This document shows, one piece after another, positions 48,912 to 57,274 of a stretch of DNA of 64,000 nucleotides (positions are counted from its first letter, which is position 1; each line of letters begins with the position of its first letter). A program made the translations under genes and the position numbers. The stretch comes from Stenotrophomonas koreensis. GTDB taxonomy: Bacteria; Pseudomonadota; Gammaproteobacteria; Xanthomonadales; Xanthomonadaceae. The notes under the pieces are model-generated. The model saw only the letters and a program-made list of their open reading frames with translations, did no database searches and had not been told where the DNA came from. The DNA is taken from NCBI RefSeq assembly GCF_001431525.1, contig NZ_LDJH01000006.1:310001-374000 (forward strand). The letters run 5' to 3'.

Positions 48912-50798
48912 GTGAGCCAATCGCGCCGTCAGGACATCATCGACGGCATTCTCGGGCGCGTTCATTCCGCGCCCGATGTTTTTGTTCAACAGCGCTGGTC
49001 GCTGTGGATGCGGCTGTACCCCAGACCGGTACCGACGCGGCGCGATGCGATGATCGCCTGCCTGCAGGCCTGTCCGGTAGTGCAGAAGCGGCCGGCGCCC
49101 TCGGCCTGGCCGGCCTGGCTGGCGCTGCTGTGCTGGCAGATGGGTCCGGAGCCGGCGGCCGATCAGCGCATGCTGCGTCTGGTTGCGGCGGTGCTCAGTG
49201 CCGGGCTGCACCTGGGGTTTGTGCTGCTGTTGCTGTGGATAGCGCTGGTGCGCAGCTCGATGCCGATGACGGCGGGGGAGCAGCAGGGTGAACGGATGGC
49301 CCTGCGCTTCGTCTCCGCCGGACAGGAGCAGGGGCAGATGGCAGACGCGGGCAGTGGTGAGGCGGCAGTGGCAAGGTCGGCCGCTGCCAGCCAGCCAGCG
49401 GTCCAGCGGACTGGCGCATCACGCCTGACCGATGCGGCGGCGGCAGACGCGACGGTCGAGGTAGTGGCGGTTGACAGCGCTGCCACCGCTGCGTTGCCCA
49501 CCGTCCCGGCCGGGGAAAGCCTGCCGCTGCAGACGCCAACGCCACTGGCGGCGGAGCCCGATGTGCGGCCCTTACCTCCGCCGCCGGTATTGGCGGCGGA
49601 GGTTTCGCCGGCAGCCGAGCTGCCAGTGATGGTGCAGACGCCACCACCGCTACGCGCCATTGCGCCGCGGCCGCTGGATTTTGTGCTCGAGCAGGCGCCG
49701 GAGCTGGCCGTTGTCGAACGTACGCTGGAACTGGCATCGGCCGTGCCGAAGGCAAGGTCTGTCGTGTTGCCGTCCGCACCGGTGGTCGTGGCGCCGCGCA
49801 CCCTGGCCGTGCCTGAGCGCAGTATCCCGATGGCCATCGCGGCTCCCTCGGTGGCACCCGTGCCGGTAGGCCAGCTGGCGATTCCAGCGGTGCGGGATGC
49901 GCCGGCGTTGGCCGTGGCCGAGCGCGACATTGCCCTGCGGCAACCTGCGCCGCAACTGACCGGCGTGCAGCCCGCCGCGCCGCTGAAGGCGGGCAGTACG
50001 CTGGAGGTGCCGTCGGTGCCCGAGCATGAAGTCGCGCTGCGCCAGTTGGCCCCATCGATCGCCGGGCTGAAGGTAGTACCGTCGATTGCCGTTCCGGACG
50101 CAGCAGGCCGCGCACTGGCGGTGGCCGAGCGCGAAATCCACCTGCCCGCGCGGGCCACGCCGTTGCCTGTGGACGGACGCCTGCTTGCGGAGGGTGCCGA
50201 AGCGCCAGCGGCGCAACCCCGTGCCGAGCCGGCCGGCATGGCTGCGCCGCCGGTATCGGCTGGAGCGGCGGCCGCGACCGAGGACGGATACCGCGCTGCG
50301 GCCGGTACCGCCCAGGATTGGTCGCGGCGTACGGCCGGCAGCGATGACTGGTCCGCTGTCGGCCCCGCCACGGGGGATTCAGCCCGTGCGGGCATGCCCG
50401 CCGGGCTGCGCGCGGCAGACTTGCCACCGGCCCAGGCCAGGCGCGGAGCACCGGGCGGAGAGAATGACCAGTGGACGCGTCAACGCCTGGATGCTGGCGG
50501 AACATGGCTGCGCCGGCCGCCGCCCGGGCATCGCGCCGGGCGCTTTGACCGCTACTGGGTGCCCAATGAGTCGCTGTTGGCCGAGTGGGTGCGCCAGGGG
50601 ATCCGACAGGTCGAGATTCCGTTGCCCGGTGGCAGCGGCACGATCAGCTGTGTGATCTCCTTGCTGCAGTTCGGTGGCGGATGCGGCGTGACCGACGTGA
50701 ACATGCAGGAGCAGCCAGCGCGGGCACGGCCCGCGCCGGACATCCCGTTCAAGCCGGCACTGCAGGACGACAATGGCAGCCGGCAAGGGCTGCCGTAG
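48912..50798 (+). CDS. Xanthomonad 'transmembrane repetitive' protein
   Basis: The product is about 628 residues. Residues 1-85 are cytoplasmic, with a small motif RRQDIIDGILGRVH. One membrane helix spans about 88-114. A long P/A/V-rich periplasmic region contains loose repeats built around LAVxER(D/E/S)I followed by L/PxA (near 300, 330, 390). A compact C-terminal domain of about 120 residues begins with RFDRYWVPNESLLAEWVRQGI and has two cysteine sites, TISCVISLLQ and GGGCGVTD. The function is unknown. The start is not certain: GTG 48912 or TTG 48903. Proteins of this build are annotated in Xanthomonas genomes. Confidence 0.75.
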   Translation: MSQSRRQDIIDGILGRVHSAPDVFVQQRWSLWMRLYPRPVPTRRDAMIACLQACPVVQKRPAPSAWPAWLALLCWQMGPEPAADQRMLRLVAAVLSAGLHLGFVLLLLWIALVRSSMPMTAGEQQGERMALRFVSAGQEQGQMADAGSGEAAVARSAAASQPAVQRTGASRLTDAAAADATVEVVAVDSAATAALPTVPAGESLPLQTPTPLAAEPDVRPLPPPPVLAAEVSPAAELPVMVQTPPPLRAIAPRPLDFVLEQAPELAVVERTLELASAVPKARSVVLPSAPVVVAPRTLAVPERSIPMAIAAPSVAPVPVGQLAIPAVRDAPALAVAERDIALRQPAPQLTGVQPAAPLKAGSTLEVPSVPEHEVALRQLAPSIAGLKVVPSIAVPDAAGRALAVAEREIHLPARATPLPVDGRLLAEGAEAPAAQPRAEPAGMAAPPVSAGAAAATEDGYRAAAGTAQDWSRRTAGSDDWSAVGPATGDSARAGMPAGLRAADLPPAQARRGAPGGENDQWTRQRLDAGGTWLRRPPPGHRAGRFDRYWVPNESLLAEWVRQGIRQVEIPLPGGSGTISCVISLLQFGGGCGVTDVNMQEQPARARPAPDIPFKPALQDDNGSRQGLP

Positions 50799-50822
50799 CG
50801 GCGGGTGGCTCTGGCAGGCCCT

Positions 50823-51254
50823 TCAGGGCAGGGTGGTGAGATCGCGCAGCTGGCTGGGGCGGCTGGCAAACCAGGCCGCCACATCGGCGATTTCCTGGTC
50901 ACTGAGGTCGGCTGCCTGCGGGTTCATCAGCACATGCTGGCGGCTGCCGTCACGGTAGCCGACCAGGGCGTGGGCGAGGTAATCGGCATACTGGCCACCG
51001 ATTTTCGGGTAGCTGGGGTCAATCGGCGCATTGCCATCGGCGCCATGACAATCGATGCAGCTCTGGCCGGTGGCCTGGCCCTTGCGTTGGGCAACGGCCT
51101 GTCCGGCGGCTGCATTGGCGGCAGGCAGGCCGGCCGAAGGCGCCAGGCTGCGGCCGGTTTCAGGGTCACTCTGCGGGGTGCAGGCAGTGGCGCCGACCAG
51201 TACCAGGCTGGCCAGCAACAGGCGGGTGGCAATCAAGGGCATGGCGGCAGTCAC
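50823..51254 (-). CDS. Cytochrome c, probable lipoprotein
   Basis: The 143-residue product has a lipobox-like GATAC (Cys25) after the signal, and one heme site CIDCH (Cys66, Cys69, His70). Later come KIGGQYADYLAHALVGYRDG and HVLMNPQAADLSDQEIADVA, with the likely axial Met, as in half of a cytochrome c4. Its GTG start overlaps the stop of the upstream cytochrome gene. It is probably an electron carrier on the periplasmic side of the membrane. Confidence 0.87.
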   Translation of the reverse strand: MTAAMPLIATRLLLASLVLVGATACTPQSDPETGRSLAPSAGLPAANAAAGQAVAQRKGQATGQSCIDCHGADGNAPIDPSYPKIGGQYADYLAHALVGYRDGSRQHVLMNPQAADLSDQEIADVAAWFASRPSQLRDLTTLP

Positions 51255-51595
51255 TCCAGGCTGGACAGGTAGGCGGACAGATCGGCGATGTCCTGCTCGC
51301 TGAAACTGCCGGACTGTGCCTGCATGGTCGGGTGCACACGCTTGCCGTCACGGTAGGCGTGCAGGGCCTGGCTCAGGTACGCGGCCGACTGCCCGCCGAT
51401 TCTTGGAACCTTGTAGCTGGGGTAGACGTTCTTGTAGCCGGTCACCCCATGGCAGCCCTGGCAGGTATAGGCCAATTGACGGCCATTGGCCGGGTTGGGG
51501 GTGGGCGGAGTCTGGGCCTGGGCCGGCACGGCCCACAGGGCCGACGGCAGGCAGACGGCCAGAGCAAGGCAAACGGTCAACGGCGTGATGCGCAT
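51251..51595 (-). CDS. Small exported cytochrome c
   Basis: The 114-residue product has a signal peptide ending near PAQAQ (residue 28) and one heme site CQGCH (Cys45, Cys48, His49). RIGGQSAAYLSQALHAYRDGK and HPTMQAQSGSFSEQDIADL follow, with the axial Met. The layout is the same as in the next gene, so the pair looks like a split or duplicated cytochrome c4. The frame opens at 51670, but ATG 51595 starts the signal peptide. Confidence 0.88.
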   Translation of the reverse strand: MRITPLTVCLALAVCLPSALWAVPAQAQTPPTPNPANGRQLAYTCQGCHGVTGYKNVYPSYKVPRIGGQSAAYLSQALHAYRDGKRVHPTMQAQSGSFSEQDIADLSAYLSSLE

Positions 51596-51708
51596 TGGTA
51601 AGGTCCGGTGTGCAGGTGTCTGGTCGTTCCGCCGTGGGGACACGGAACGGGCTGAGTATAGCCTGCACATTCAGTGTTGCTGCAACCAGTGGCAGCAACC
51701 GGGGCCTA

Positions 51709-52962
51709 TCAGCCGCTCAGACGGCTGCCAAAACGGGCGATGGTCAGCCACAGGCCGGCCGCGCTACCGACATTGGTCAGCAGGAACACCAGCAGGACCC
51801 GGGTAATCCGGTTGCGGTACCAGCCGGCCAGATGCTGGGTGTCATCGCGCAGCGCCATGAAGTCGGCATAGGCCGGTTTGCGCAGACGCGCCTCCACCAG
51901 TGAGGCGAAGGCGCCGGTCGGGATGCTCAGCCGGAACGGCTTGAACGGTGCGGCTACCAGGGCGGTCAGGATGCTCAGCGGGTGACCGCGCGCGGCCAGG
52001 CAGCCCAGACCGGCCAGCCCGCCAGTGAGCAAGGCCCAGGTGGCCAGCAGTTCGGCGCCCATGCCCATGCCGCCGGAGGCGAAGCCGTAGACGATGCCGC
52101 TGACAATCACGGCCAGCACCGCCAGGGTGAACCAGGGGATGTTGCGTTTGACCGGCACCGCTTCCAGTGCCTGGCGGATGCTGGTGGCATCGTCCTGGTC
52201 TTCTTCCAGGTGGCGTGCCAGACCGGCCAAGTGGCCGGCACCGACCACGGCCAGCACGTTTTTCGGCACCGCTGCGCCATCGGCTCCGGCCAGGTGGATT
52301 TCCTCGCGCAGGCGTGCGGCCATGTAGCGGTCACGCTCGGCGATCACCGCTTCGTACAGGGCCGGGCTTTGCCGGGAAAACTCGCCGAAGCTGGCTTCGA
52401 GCATGTCGCCCTGCTTGAGCTTTTCGATCTCCGCCTCGCCGACTTCTTCCTTGGACAGCAGGCCGGCGGCGATGCCGCTGACCAGCTGCAGCTTGCCCCA
52501 CAGCCCAAGACGCTTGGAGGCGCGGCGGAAGGTCAGGCCGACCTCACGGTCGATCAGCTGCACCGGCAACTGGCGCTGGCGTGCGGCGGTGACGGCACGC
52601 TTGAGTTCGGCGCCGGGCTCGATCTCCAGTTGCTCAGCCAGGCGGCGCTGATATGCGGCCAGCGCCAGGTTGGCTGCAAACAACGGAATGCGCCCCTTGC
52701 GGATGACCTCCACCAGGTCCATCCGTGCCATCGCCTGCGGATCTTCCATCGCGGCCAGGCGCTGCCCGTCCAGCTCGACGGCGACGGCATCGAACCGGCC
52801 CGAGCCAATGGCCGCTTCCACGGCGGCGACACTGGCCGGTGACACATGGGCGGTGCCCAGCAGGGTGAAGTGGACACCATCGCGTTCCACCACGCGCACC
52901 GGCTGGTCAGCCAGCGCGCCGTCCAGGCCGGTAGTGGCCGGGGTTACATCAGTCATGTTCAA
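51709..52962 (-). CDS. TraB/PrgY-family membrane protein
   Basis: The 417-residue product has an N-terminal TraB domain with FTLLGTAHVSPAS at about 32-44 and the conserved VAVELDGQRLAAM. The C-terminus (about 255-410) has several membrane helices and the motif VVGAGHLAGL just before them. Relatives in enterococci (PrgY, TraB) limit pheromone activity; chromosomal homologues in Gram-negatives have no known role. It overlaps the GNAT gene upstream by four bases. Confidence 0.83.
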   Translation of the reverse strand: MNMTDVTPATTGLDGALADQPVRVVERDGVHFTLLGTAHVSPASVAAVEAAIGSGRFDAVAVELDGQRLAAMEDPQAMARMDLVEVIRKGRIPLFAANLALAAYQRRLAEQLEIEPGAELKRAVTAARQRQLPVQLIDREVGLTFRRASKRLGLWGKLQLVSGIAAGLLSKEEVGEAEIEKLKQGDMLEASFGEFSRQSPALYEAVIAERDRYMAARLREEIHLAGADGAAVPKNVLAVVGAGHLAGLARHLEEDQDDATSIRQALEAVPVKRNIPWFTLAVLAVIVSGIVYGFASGGMGMGAELLATWALLTGGLAGLGCLAARGHPLSILTALVAAPFKPFRLSIPTGAFASLVEARLRKPAYADFMALRDDTQHLAGWYRNRITRVLLVFLLTNVGSAAGLWLTIARFGSRLSG

Positions 52963-53498
52963 CCTTCATTGTCCGGTGGGCAGGTATTGCCCGGTCCGAG
53001 CGGGCGCTGCATCTGCACGGTATCCAGCCAGCGCCCGTGCTTGCGGCCCAGGCCGACAAAGGTGCCGACATGGGTAAAGCCAAAGCGTTCATGCAGGGCA
53101 ATGGACGCGGTATTGGAAGGCTCGCCGATCACCGCCACCATCTGCCGGTAGCCGCGCTGGGTGCAGGCATCAATCAGCGCGCCGAGCAGGGCGCTGCCGA
53201 CGCCATGCCCTTGCGCAGCGGCGGCGACATAGACCGAGTTTTCAACTGTCCACTGATAGGCGATGCGGCTGCGGTAGGTGTTGGCATAGGCATAGCCGAC
53301 CACCTGGCCATCCCGTTCGGCAACCAGGTAGGGAAAGCCGCGCGCGCAGATGTCCTGCATCCGCCGGGTCATTTCAGCTGTGTCCGGCACGTCGTATTCG
53401 TAGGTGTTGACCAGATCGGTGACCTCTACCGCATAAATGGCGGTAATGGCCGGCATGTCATCAACAGTGACGGGGCGGATGTGCACGGGCATCTGCAA
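52959..53498 (-). CDS. GNAT acetyltransferase, phosphinothricin acetyltransferase-like
   Basis: The 179-residue protein has the GNAT acetyl-CoA site AAAAQGHGVGSALLGALID and the family ending SIALHERFGFTHVGTF. The YRSRIAYQWTVENSVYV segment is typical of Pat/Bar-like and methionine sulfoximine acetyltransferases. The native substrate cannot be told from sequence. It is tightly packed between aguB (4 bases) and the TraB gene. Confidence 0.85.
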   Translation of the reverse strand: MQMPVHIRPVTVDDMPAITAIYAVEVTDLVNTYEYDVPDTAEMTRRMQDICARGFPYLVAERDGQVVGYAYANTYRSRIAYQWTVENSVYVAAAAQGHGVGSALLGALIDACTQRGYRQMVAVIGEPSNTASIALHERFGFTHVGTFVGLGRKHGRWLDTVQMQRPLGPGNTCPPDNEG

Positions 53499-53502
53499 GG
53501 CC

Positions 53503-54390
53503 TCAGTCGATGTAGCGGCGGGTCAGGTCGGCATAGGCATCAATGCGGCGGTCGCGCAGGAAGGGCCAGATCCGGCGCACATGCTCGCTGCGGCCCAGGT
53601 CCACGTCCACCACCAGCAGCGTGGCCTCGGTGCCGGCTTCGGCGATGAACTCGCCCTGTGGGCCAAGCACATGGCTGTTGCCCCAGAAGTCGATGCCCGA
53701 GGCGCCCAGTGGCGAGGTTTCGTGACCGACCCGGTTGCAGGACAGCACCGGCAGGCCATTGGCCACGGCATGGCCGCGGTGGCTGAGCACCCAGGCATCA
53801 CGCTGGCGGGTCTTTTCTTCCGGCACATCCTCCGGATCCCAGCCGATGGCGGTGGGATACAGCAGCAGGTCCGCACCTGCCAGCGCCATCAGCCGTGCCG
53901 CTTCCGGGTACCACTGGTCCCAGCACACCAGCACGCCCAGGCGGCCGACCGAGGTGTCGATCGGGGTGAAGCCCAGGTCGCCCGGGGTGAAGTAGAACTT
54001 CTCGTAGAAGCCCGGATCATCGGGGATGTGCATCTTGCGGTACTTGCCGACCAGGCGGCCGTCGGTTTCCAGCACCACGGCGGTGTTGTGATACAGCCCG
54101 GTGGCGCGCTTTTCAAACAGCGAACCGACGATCACCACGCCGTGCTGGCGTGCCAGGTTGCCCAGGAACTCGGTGCTGGGGCCGGGGATGGTCTCGGCCA
54201 GGTCGAATTCGTCCACTGATTCGTGCTGGCAGAAGTAGGCGCCGTTGTGCAGTTCCTGCAGCAGCACCAGTCGGGCGCCCTTGGCGGCGGCTTCGGCAAC
54301 GCGGGCTGCAATCACCGCGAGGTTGGCGGCAGCGTCGCCGTGGTTGCGCTCTTGGATCAGCGCGACGGTCAGGGTGCGGGAGCGGCTCAT
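53503..54390 (-). CDS. aguB: N-carbamoylputrescine amidase
   Basis: AguB is a nitrilase-family enzyme that hydrolyses N-carbamoylputrescine to putrescine. The Glu-Lys-Cys triad is seen in LLQELHNGAYF, GKYRKMHIPDD and VLVCWDQWYPEAAR. ATG 54390 gives 295 residues; an in-frame ATG two codons upstream (54396) is possible. Together with aguA behind it (transcribed just before) this gives the complete agmatine-to-putrescine route. Confidence 0.95.
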   Translation of the reverse strand: MSRSRTLTVALIQERNHGDAAANLAVIAARVAEAAAKGARLVLLQELHNGAYFCQHESVDEFDLAETIPGPSTEFLGNLARQHGVVIVGSLFEKRATGLYHNTAVVLETDGRLVGKYRKMHIPDDPGFYEKFYFTPGDLGFTPIDTSVGRLGVLVCWDQWYPEAARLMALAGADLLLYPTAIGWDPEDVPEEKTRQRDAWVLSHRGHAVANGLPVLSCNRVGHETSPLGASGIDFWGNSHVLGPQGEFIAEAGTEATLLVVDVDLGRSEHVRRIWPFLRDRRIDAYADLTRRYID

Positions 54391-54475
54391 GAACAAAAAT
54401 CCTGCGTGCGGGTGATGCGGCCGATGGCCGCATCAGGAGACAGTGGCGGGCGCAATGGCGTGCGCCCGCGGACAA

Positions 54476-55516
54476 TTATGCGCTGGCCAGCAGGCCGGCC
54501 GGCAGCTGCATGGTGATGCAGTGCAGGCTGCCGTTCTGCCAGATCAAGGGGCGGCAGGGTACCTGGACGATCTCGCGGTCCGGGTAAGCCGCTGCCAGCA
54601 CCTCGCGGGCCGCGTCATCGGCTCGATCGCCATAGGCCGGCATCAGTACCGCGCCGTTGAGGATCAGGTAGTTGGCATACGAGGCGGCCAGACGGCGGCC
54701 ATCGTCCATCACCGGCTGCGCCCAGGGCAGCGGGAACAGCGTGTACGGGGCGCCTTCGCGGGTGCGCAGGGCTTCCAGTTCGCGGCCCATGGCCTGGAGC
54801 TCGCCGTAGTGGCTGTCATTGATGTCATCGCAGGCCTGGTAGACGATCGAGCTGGGCGAGGCAAAGCGCACCAGGGTGTCGACATGGGCGTCGGTGTCAT
54901 CGCCTTCCAGATAGCCGTGGTCCAGCCAGAGCACGCGGTCCTGCCGGAGCCAGCTGGCCAGCCGGGCGCTGAGCTGCTCGCGGCTGGTGTCGGGGTGGCG
55001 TTCATGCAGGCACTGCCAGGTGGTCAGCAGGGTGCCCTGGCCGTCGGTATCGATGGCGCCGCCTTCCAGCGCAAAGTCGATGACTTCCCGCTGCGCATCG
55101 GCAAACAGGCCGGCGTCAAACAGTGCGCCGACCAGCTGGTCATCGCGGCTGGCCTCGAACTTGCCGCCCCAGCCGGTAAAACGGAAATCCAGCAGGCGGA
55201 AGCTGCCATCGGCGTTTTTGAGGGTGATCGGACCGGAGTCGCGCAGCCAGGTGTCGTCATAGGCCACCGTGACAAAACGCACGCGCTGCATGTCCACCCG
55301 GTTGGAGCGCAGGCGCATTTCGGCGTAGGTCTCCAGGTCGTCGTCAGCCACGCAGATCACCACCGGCTGGAAACGGGTAATCGCTGCCACCAGCGCGATG
55401 TAGGTCTCTTCAACCTGGCCCAGGCGGTCAGCCCAGTCGGTGTCGGCATGGGGCCAGGCAATCAGGATGGCCGACTGGGACTCCCATTCGGCCGGGAAAC
55501 GCAGGTTCTCGGTCAT
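54476..55516 (-). CDS. aguA: Agmatine deiminase
   Basis: AguA converts agmatine to N-carbamoylputrescine. The 346-residue protein has the start PAEWESQSAILIAWPH, the conserved YDDTWLRDSGPI and the nucleophile cysteine in NGSLHCITMQLPA near the C-terminus. It is transcribed with aguB, 85 bases downstream. No agmatine-responsive regulator (AguR) is adjacent. Confidence 0.95.
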   Translation of the reverse strand: MTENLRFPAEWESQSAILIAWPHADTDWADRLGQVEETYIALVAAITRFQPVVICVADDDLETYAEMRLRSNRVDMQRVRFVTVAYDDTWLRDSGPITLKNADGSFRLLDFRFTGWGGKFEASRDDQLVGALFDAGLFADAQREVIDFALEGGAIDTDGQGTLLTTWQCLHERHPDTSREQLSARLASWLRQDRVLWLDHGYLEGDDTDAHVDTLVRFASPSSIVYQACDDINDSHYGELQAMGRELEALRTREGAPYTLFPLPWAQPVMDDGRRLAASYANYLILNGAVLMPAYGDRADDAAREVLAAAYPDREIVQVPCRPLIWQNGSLHCITMQLPAGLLASA

Positions 55517-55576
55517 TGATATTCAGGCAACTGCCGGCGCGCCGGCGAGGGAGGGGTGCCAGCAACTGGCAGGGGA

Positions 55577-55906
55577 TTACAGCACCGGCGGCTTGGGGCC
55601 GATTTCTTCCGGTCGGGCCTGGGTGGCGACGACGTCGATGACCCGGGATTTTTCAAAGTAGACCACGAACTGCGGGTAGGTCCAGCGGTTGATGGTCGGC
55701 CACTGGCGTTTCTGGCCGCCACGTGGCTCCAGCCGCGCAGTCGGCTCGCCGAAGCTGGCCCGGACCTGGTCCATGCTCTGGCCGCGGGCCGGAATTACGC
55801 TGGCAGGCTTGTTGTTGGCCCGGTCAATCAACAGTGTGTCGGCGTGGGCGGTGCCAGTGACGGCGGTCAAGGCCAATGCGGTGGCCACAATCAGAAGACG
55901 CATCAT
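55577..55906 (-). CDS. Small exported protein, SmpA/OmlA-like
   Basis: The 109-residue product has a signal peptide ending at about residue 22 (TGTAHA). The mature 85 residues contain GQSMDQVRASFGEPTA, the pattern of SmpA/OmlA-type folds that begin with G-x-S-x-x-x-V. No cysteine is present, so it is not a lipoprotein. Function unknown. Confidence 0.7.
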   Translation of the reverse strand: MMRLLIVATALALTAVTGTAHADTLLIDRANNKPASVIPARGQSMDQVRASFGEPTARLEPRGGQKRQWPTINRWTYPQFVVYFEKSRVIDVVATQARPEEIGPKPPVL

Positions 55907-55960
55907 GCTCTTACTCCCCAGCTTGAGATCAGGTTGCGATTACAGCAAAAATCGGGCAAC

Positions 55961-55986
55961 AAAAAACCGCCACAGGGCGGTTTTTT
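55961..55986. terminator. Terminator of rpmJ (bidirectional)
   Basis: AAAAAACCGCC-ACAG-GGCGGTTTTTT between rpmJ and the exported-protein gene, both on the minus strand. It would stop rpmJ transcription before the downstream gene. Confidence 0.88.
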
Positions 55987-56039
55987 GTGAATTCACGGCA
56001 CTGTGACGCTGCCGTGAGGATCAGCAGAGCCGGGCAGGC

Positions 56040-56165
56040 TCAGCGCTGACGAGCCTTGAAGCGCGGGTTCGACTTGCAGATCACGAAGATCTTGCCGCGA
56101 CGGCGGACGACCTTGCAATCACGGTGACGAGCCTTTGCCGACTTCAGGGAGGACAAAACTTTCAT
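56040..56165 (-). CDS. rpmJ: 50S ribosomal protein bL36 (zinc-free form)
   Basis: A 41-residue gene, too short for most ORF lists, starting [18 protein letters not shown] and ending NPRFKARQR. Only two cysteines remain (17 and 30); the first cysteine and the histidine of the zinc ribbon are missing. This is the 'C-minus' (YkgO-like) type. A GAGG is 7-8 bases before ATG 56165. The gene stands outside the ribosomal protein operons. Confidence 0.93.
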   Translation of the reverse strand: MKVLSSLKSAKARHRDCKVVRRRGKIFVICKSNPRFKARQR

Positions 56166-56251
56166 GGCATACCTCGGCGTAAACGGTGGTTATCTGGTAA
56201 GCGCGCCGCGGACATGCAATGTCGCTCCGGTGACAAGGCGCTTGTTCAAGC

Positions 56252-56263
56252 CCGCCATTCTAC
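56252..56263 (-). promoter_or_regulatory. Possible rpmJ promoter -10 region
   Basis: On the minus strand GTAGAATGGCGG, with TAGAAT as -10. TTGTGC lies 18 bases upstream as a weak -35. The same 12 bases occur in opposite direction before cmk. Confidence 0.5.
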
Positions 56264-56328
56264 CGGCCCTCTGTGCCGCGGCACAAGTCTGTCGTTGGCG
56301 GCGGTTCGGCTGGAGGCTGCGGTAAGGA

Positions 56329-56340
56329 GTAGAATGGCGG
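56329..56340 (+). promoter_or_regulatory. Possible cmk promoter -10 region
   Basis: GTAGAATGGCGG with TAGAAT at 56330-56335 would start transcription near 56342, 21 bases before the cmk ATG. Confidence 0.45.
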
Positions 56341-56362
56341 CTTGTCCACCAGTGTCTCCCTC

Positions 56363-57046
56363 ATGACCGAGCTTGCCACCGTTCTCACCATTGATGGCCC
56401 TTCCGGGGCCGGTAAGGGTACCGTCAGTCGCATTGTTGCCCGGCGGTTGGGGTGGCATTACCTGGATTCCGGTGCGCTGTATCGCGCGGTGGGTGTGGCG
56501 GCCAGCTGGGCCAATCTGGATATTTCCGATGCGGCGGCACTGGTGCGCTGCACCTTTGACACCCAGGTCGAGTTCGTCGAGCGTGCCGAAGGTGAGCTGC
56601 GGGTCCTGGTCAACGGTGTCGATGCCACCGATGAATTGCGCCTGGAGACTACCGGCGCGGTGGCTTCGGCCATTGCCGCCATCCCGGAAGTGCGCTCGGC
56701 CCTGAAGGAGCGTCAGCGGGCGTTCAGGCGCGCGCCAGGCCTTGTGGCCGATGGCCGCGACATGGGTACGGTGATTTTTGCCGATGCCCAGTACAAGGTC
56801 TTTTTGACCGCCAGCGCCGAGGAGCGCGCGCAGCGGCGGCATAAACAGTTGAGTCAGAAGGGTGTTTGCGTTAACTTTGACGACCTTCTGCGTGAAATCA
56901 TGGCCCGCGATGCGCGTGATGCACAGCGTACCGTGGCGCCGCTGAAGCCGGCCGATGACGCCGTTGTAATCGATACCAGCGGTATGGGCATCGATGACGT
57001 CGTGGCCCGCGTGCTGGACCTGCTGCCGGCACCGGCGACCCCGTGA
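56363..57046 (+). CDS. cmk: Cytidylate kinase
   Basis: Cmk phosphorylates CMP and dCMP. The 227-residue product has the P-loop [15 protein letters not shown] and the motifs [10 protein letters not shown] and [16 protein letters not shown] 56363 is chosen; a TTG at 56342 in the same frame would add seven residues. cmk-rpsA-ihfB is the standard order. Confidence 0.96.
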   Translation: MTELATVLTIDGPSGAGKGTVSRIVARRLGWHYLDSGALYRAVGVAASWANLDISDAAALVRCTFDTQVEFVERAEGELRVLVNGVDATDELRLETTGAVASAIAAIPEVRSALKERQRAFRRAPGLVADGRDMGTVIFADAQYKVFLTASAEERAQRRHKQLSQKGVCVNFDDLLREIMARDARDAQRTVAPLKPADDAVVIDTSGMGIDDVVARVLDLLPAPATP

Positions 57047-57141
57047 GGGGTTGTCGCATCACTACAGGTGCCGCCGCTGGCGGTACTGGCAGGTTGGCCA
57101 CTTTCGGGCGGCTGAAGTTGTAGCAATTGCTGTAAACCCTT

Positions 57142-57173
57142 CCGCCCGGCAATGACGCCTGGCGGGTTCTTTC
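57142..57173 (+). terminator. Possible terminator/attenuator before rpsA
   Basis: CCGCCCGGC pairs with GCCTGGCGG (one mismatch), with a 6-base loop and a T-rich flank, inside the 228-base cmk-rpsA gap. That gap holds the rpsA leader, where S1 autoregulation acts in other bacteria. Confidence 0.4.
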
Positions 57174-57274
57174 ACTTCACACGCGACCTGCTGTACCGGG
57201 GTCGACTAACCGGGCGGACAGCCGGGCATCGATGACGATCCCCCTGTCTGTGTGTTCAATCTGAGTAATCTCAA

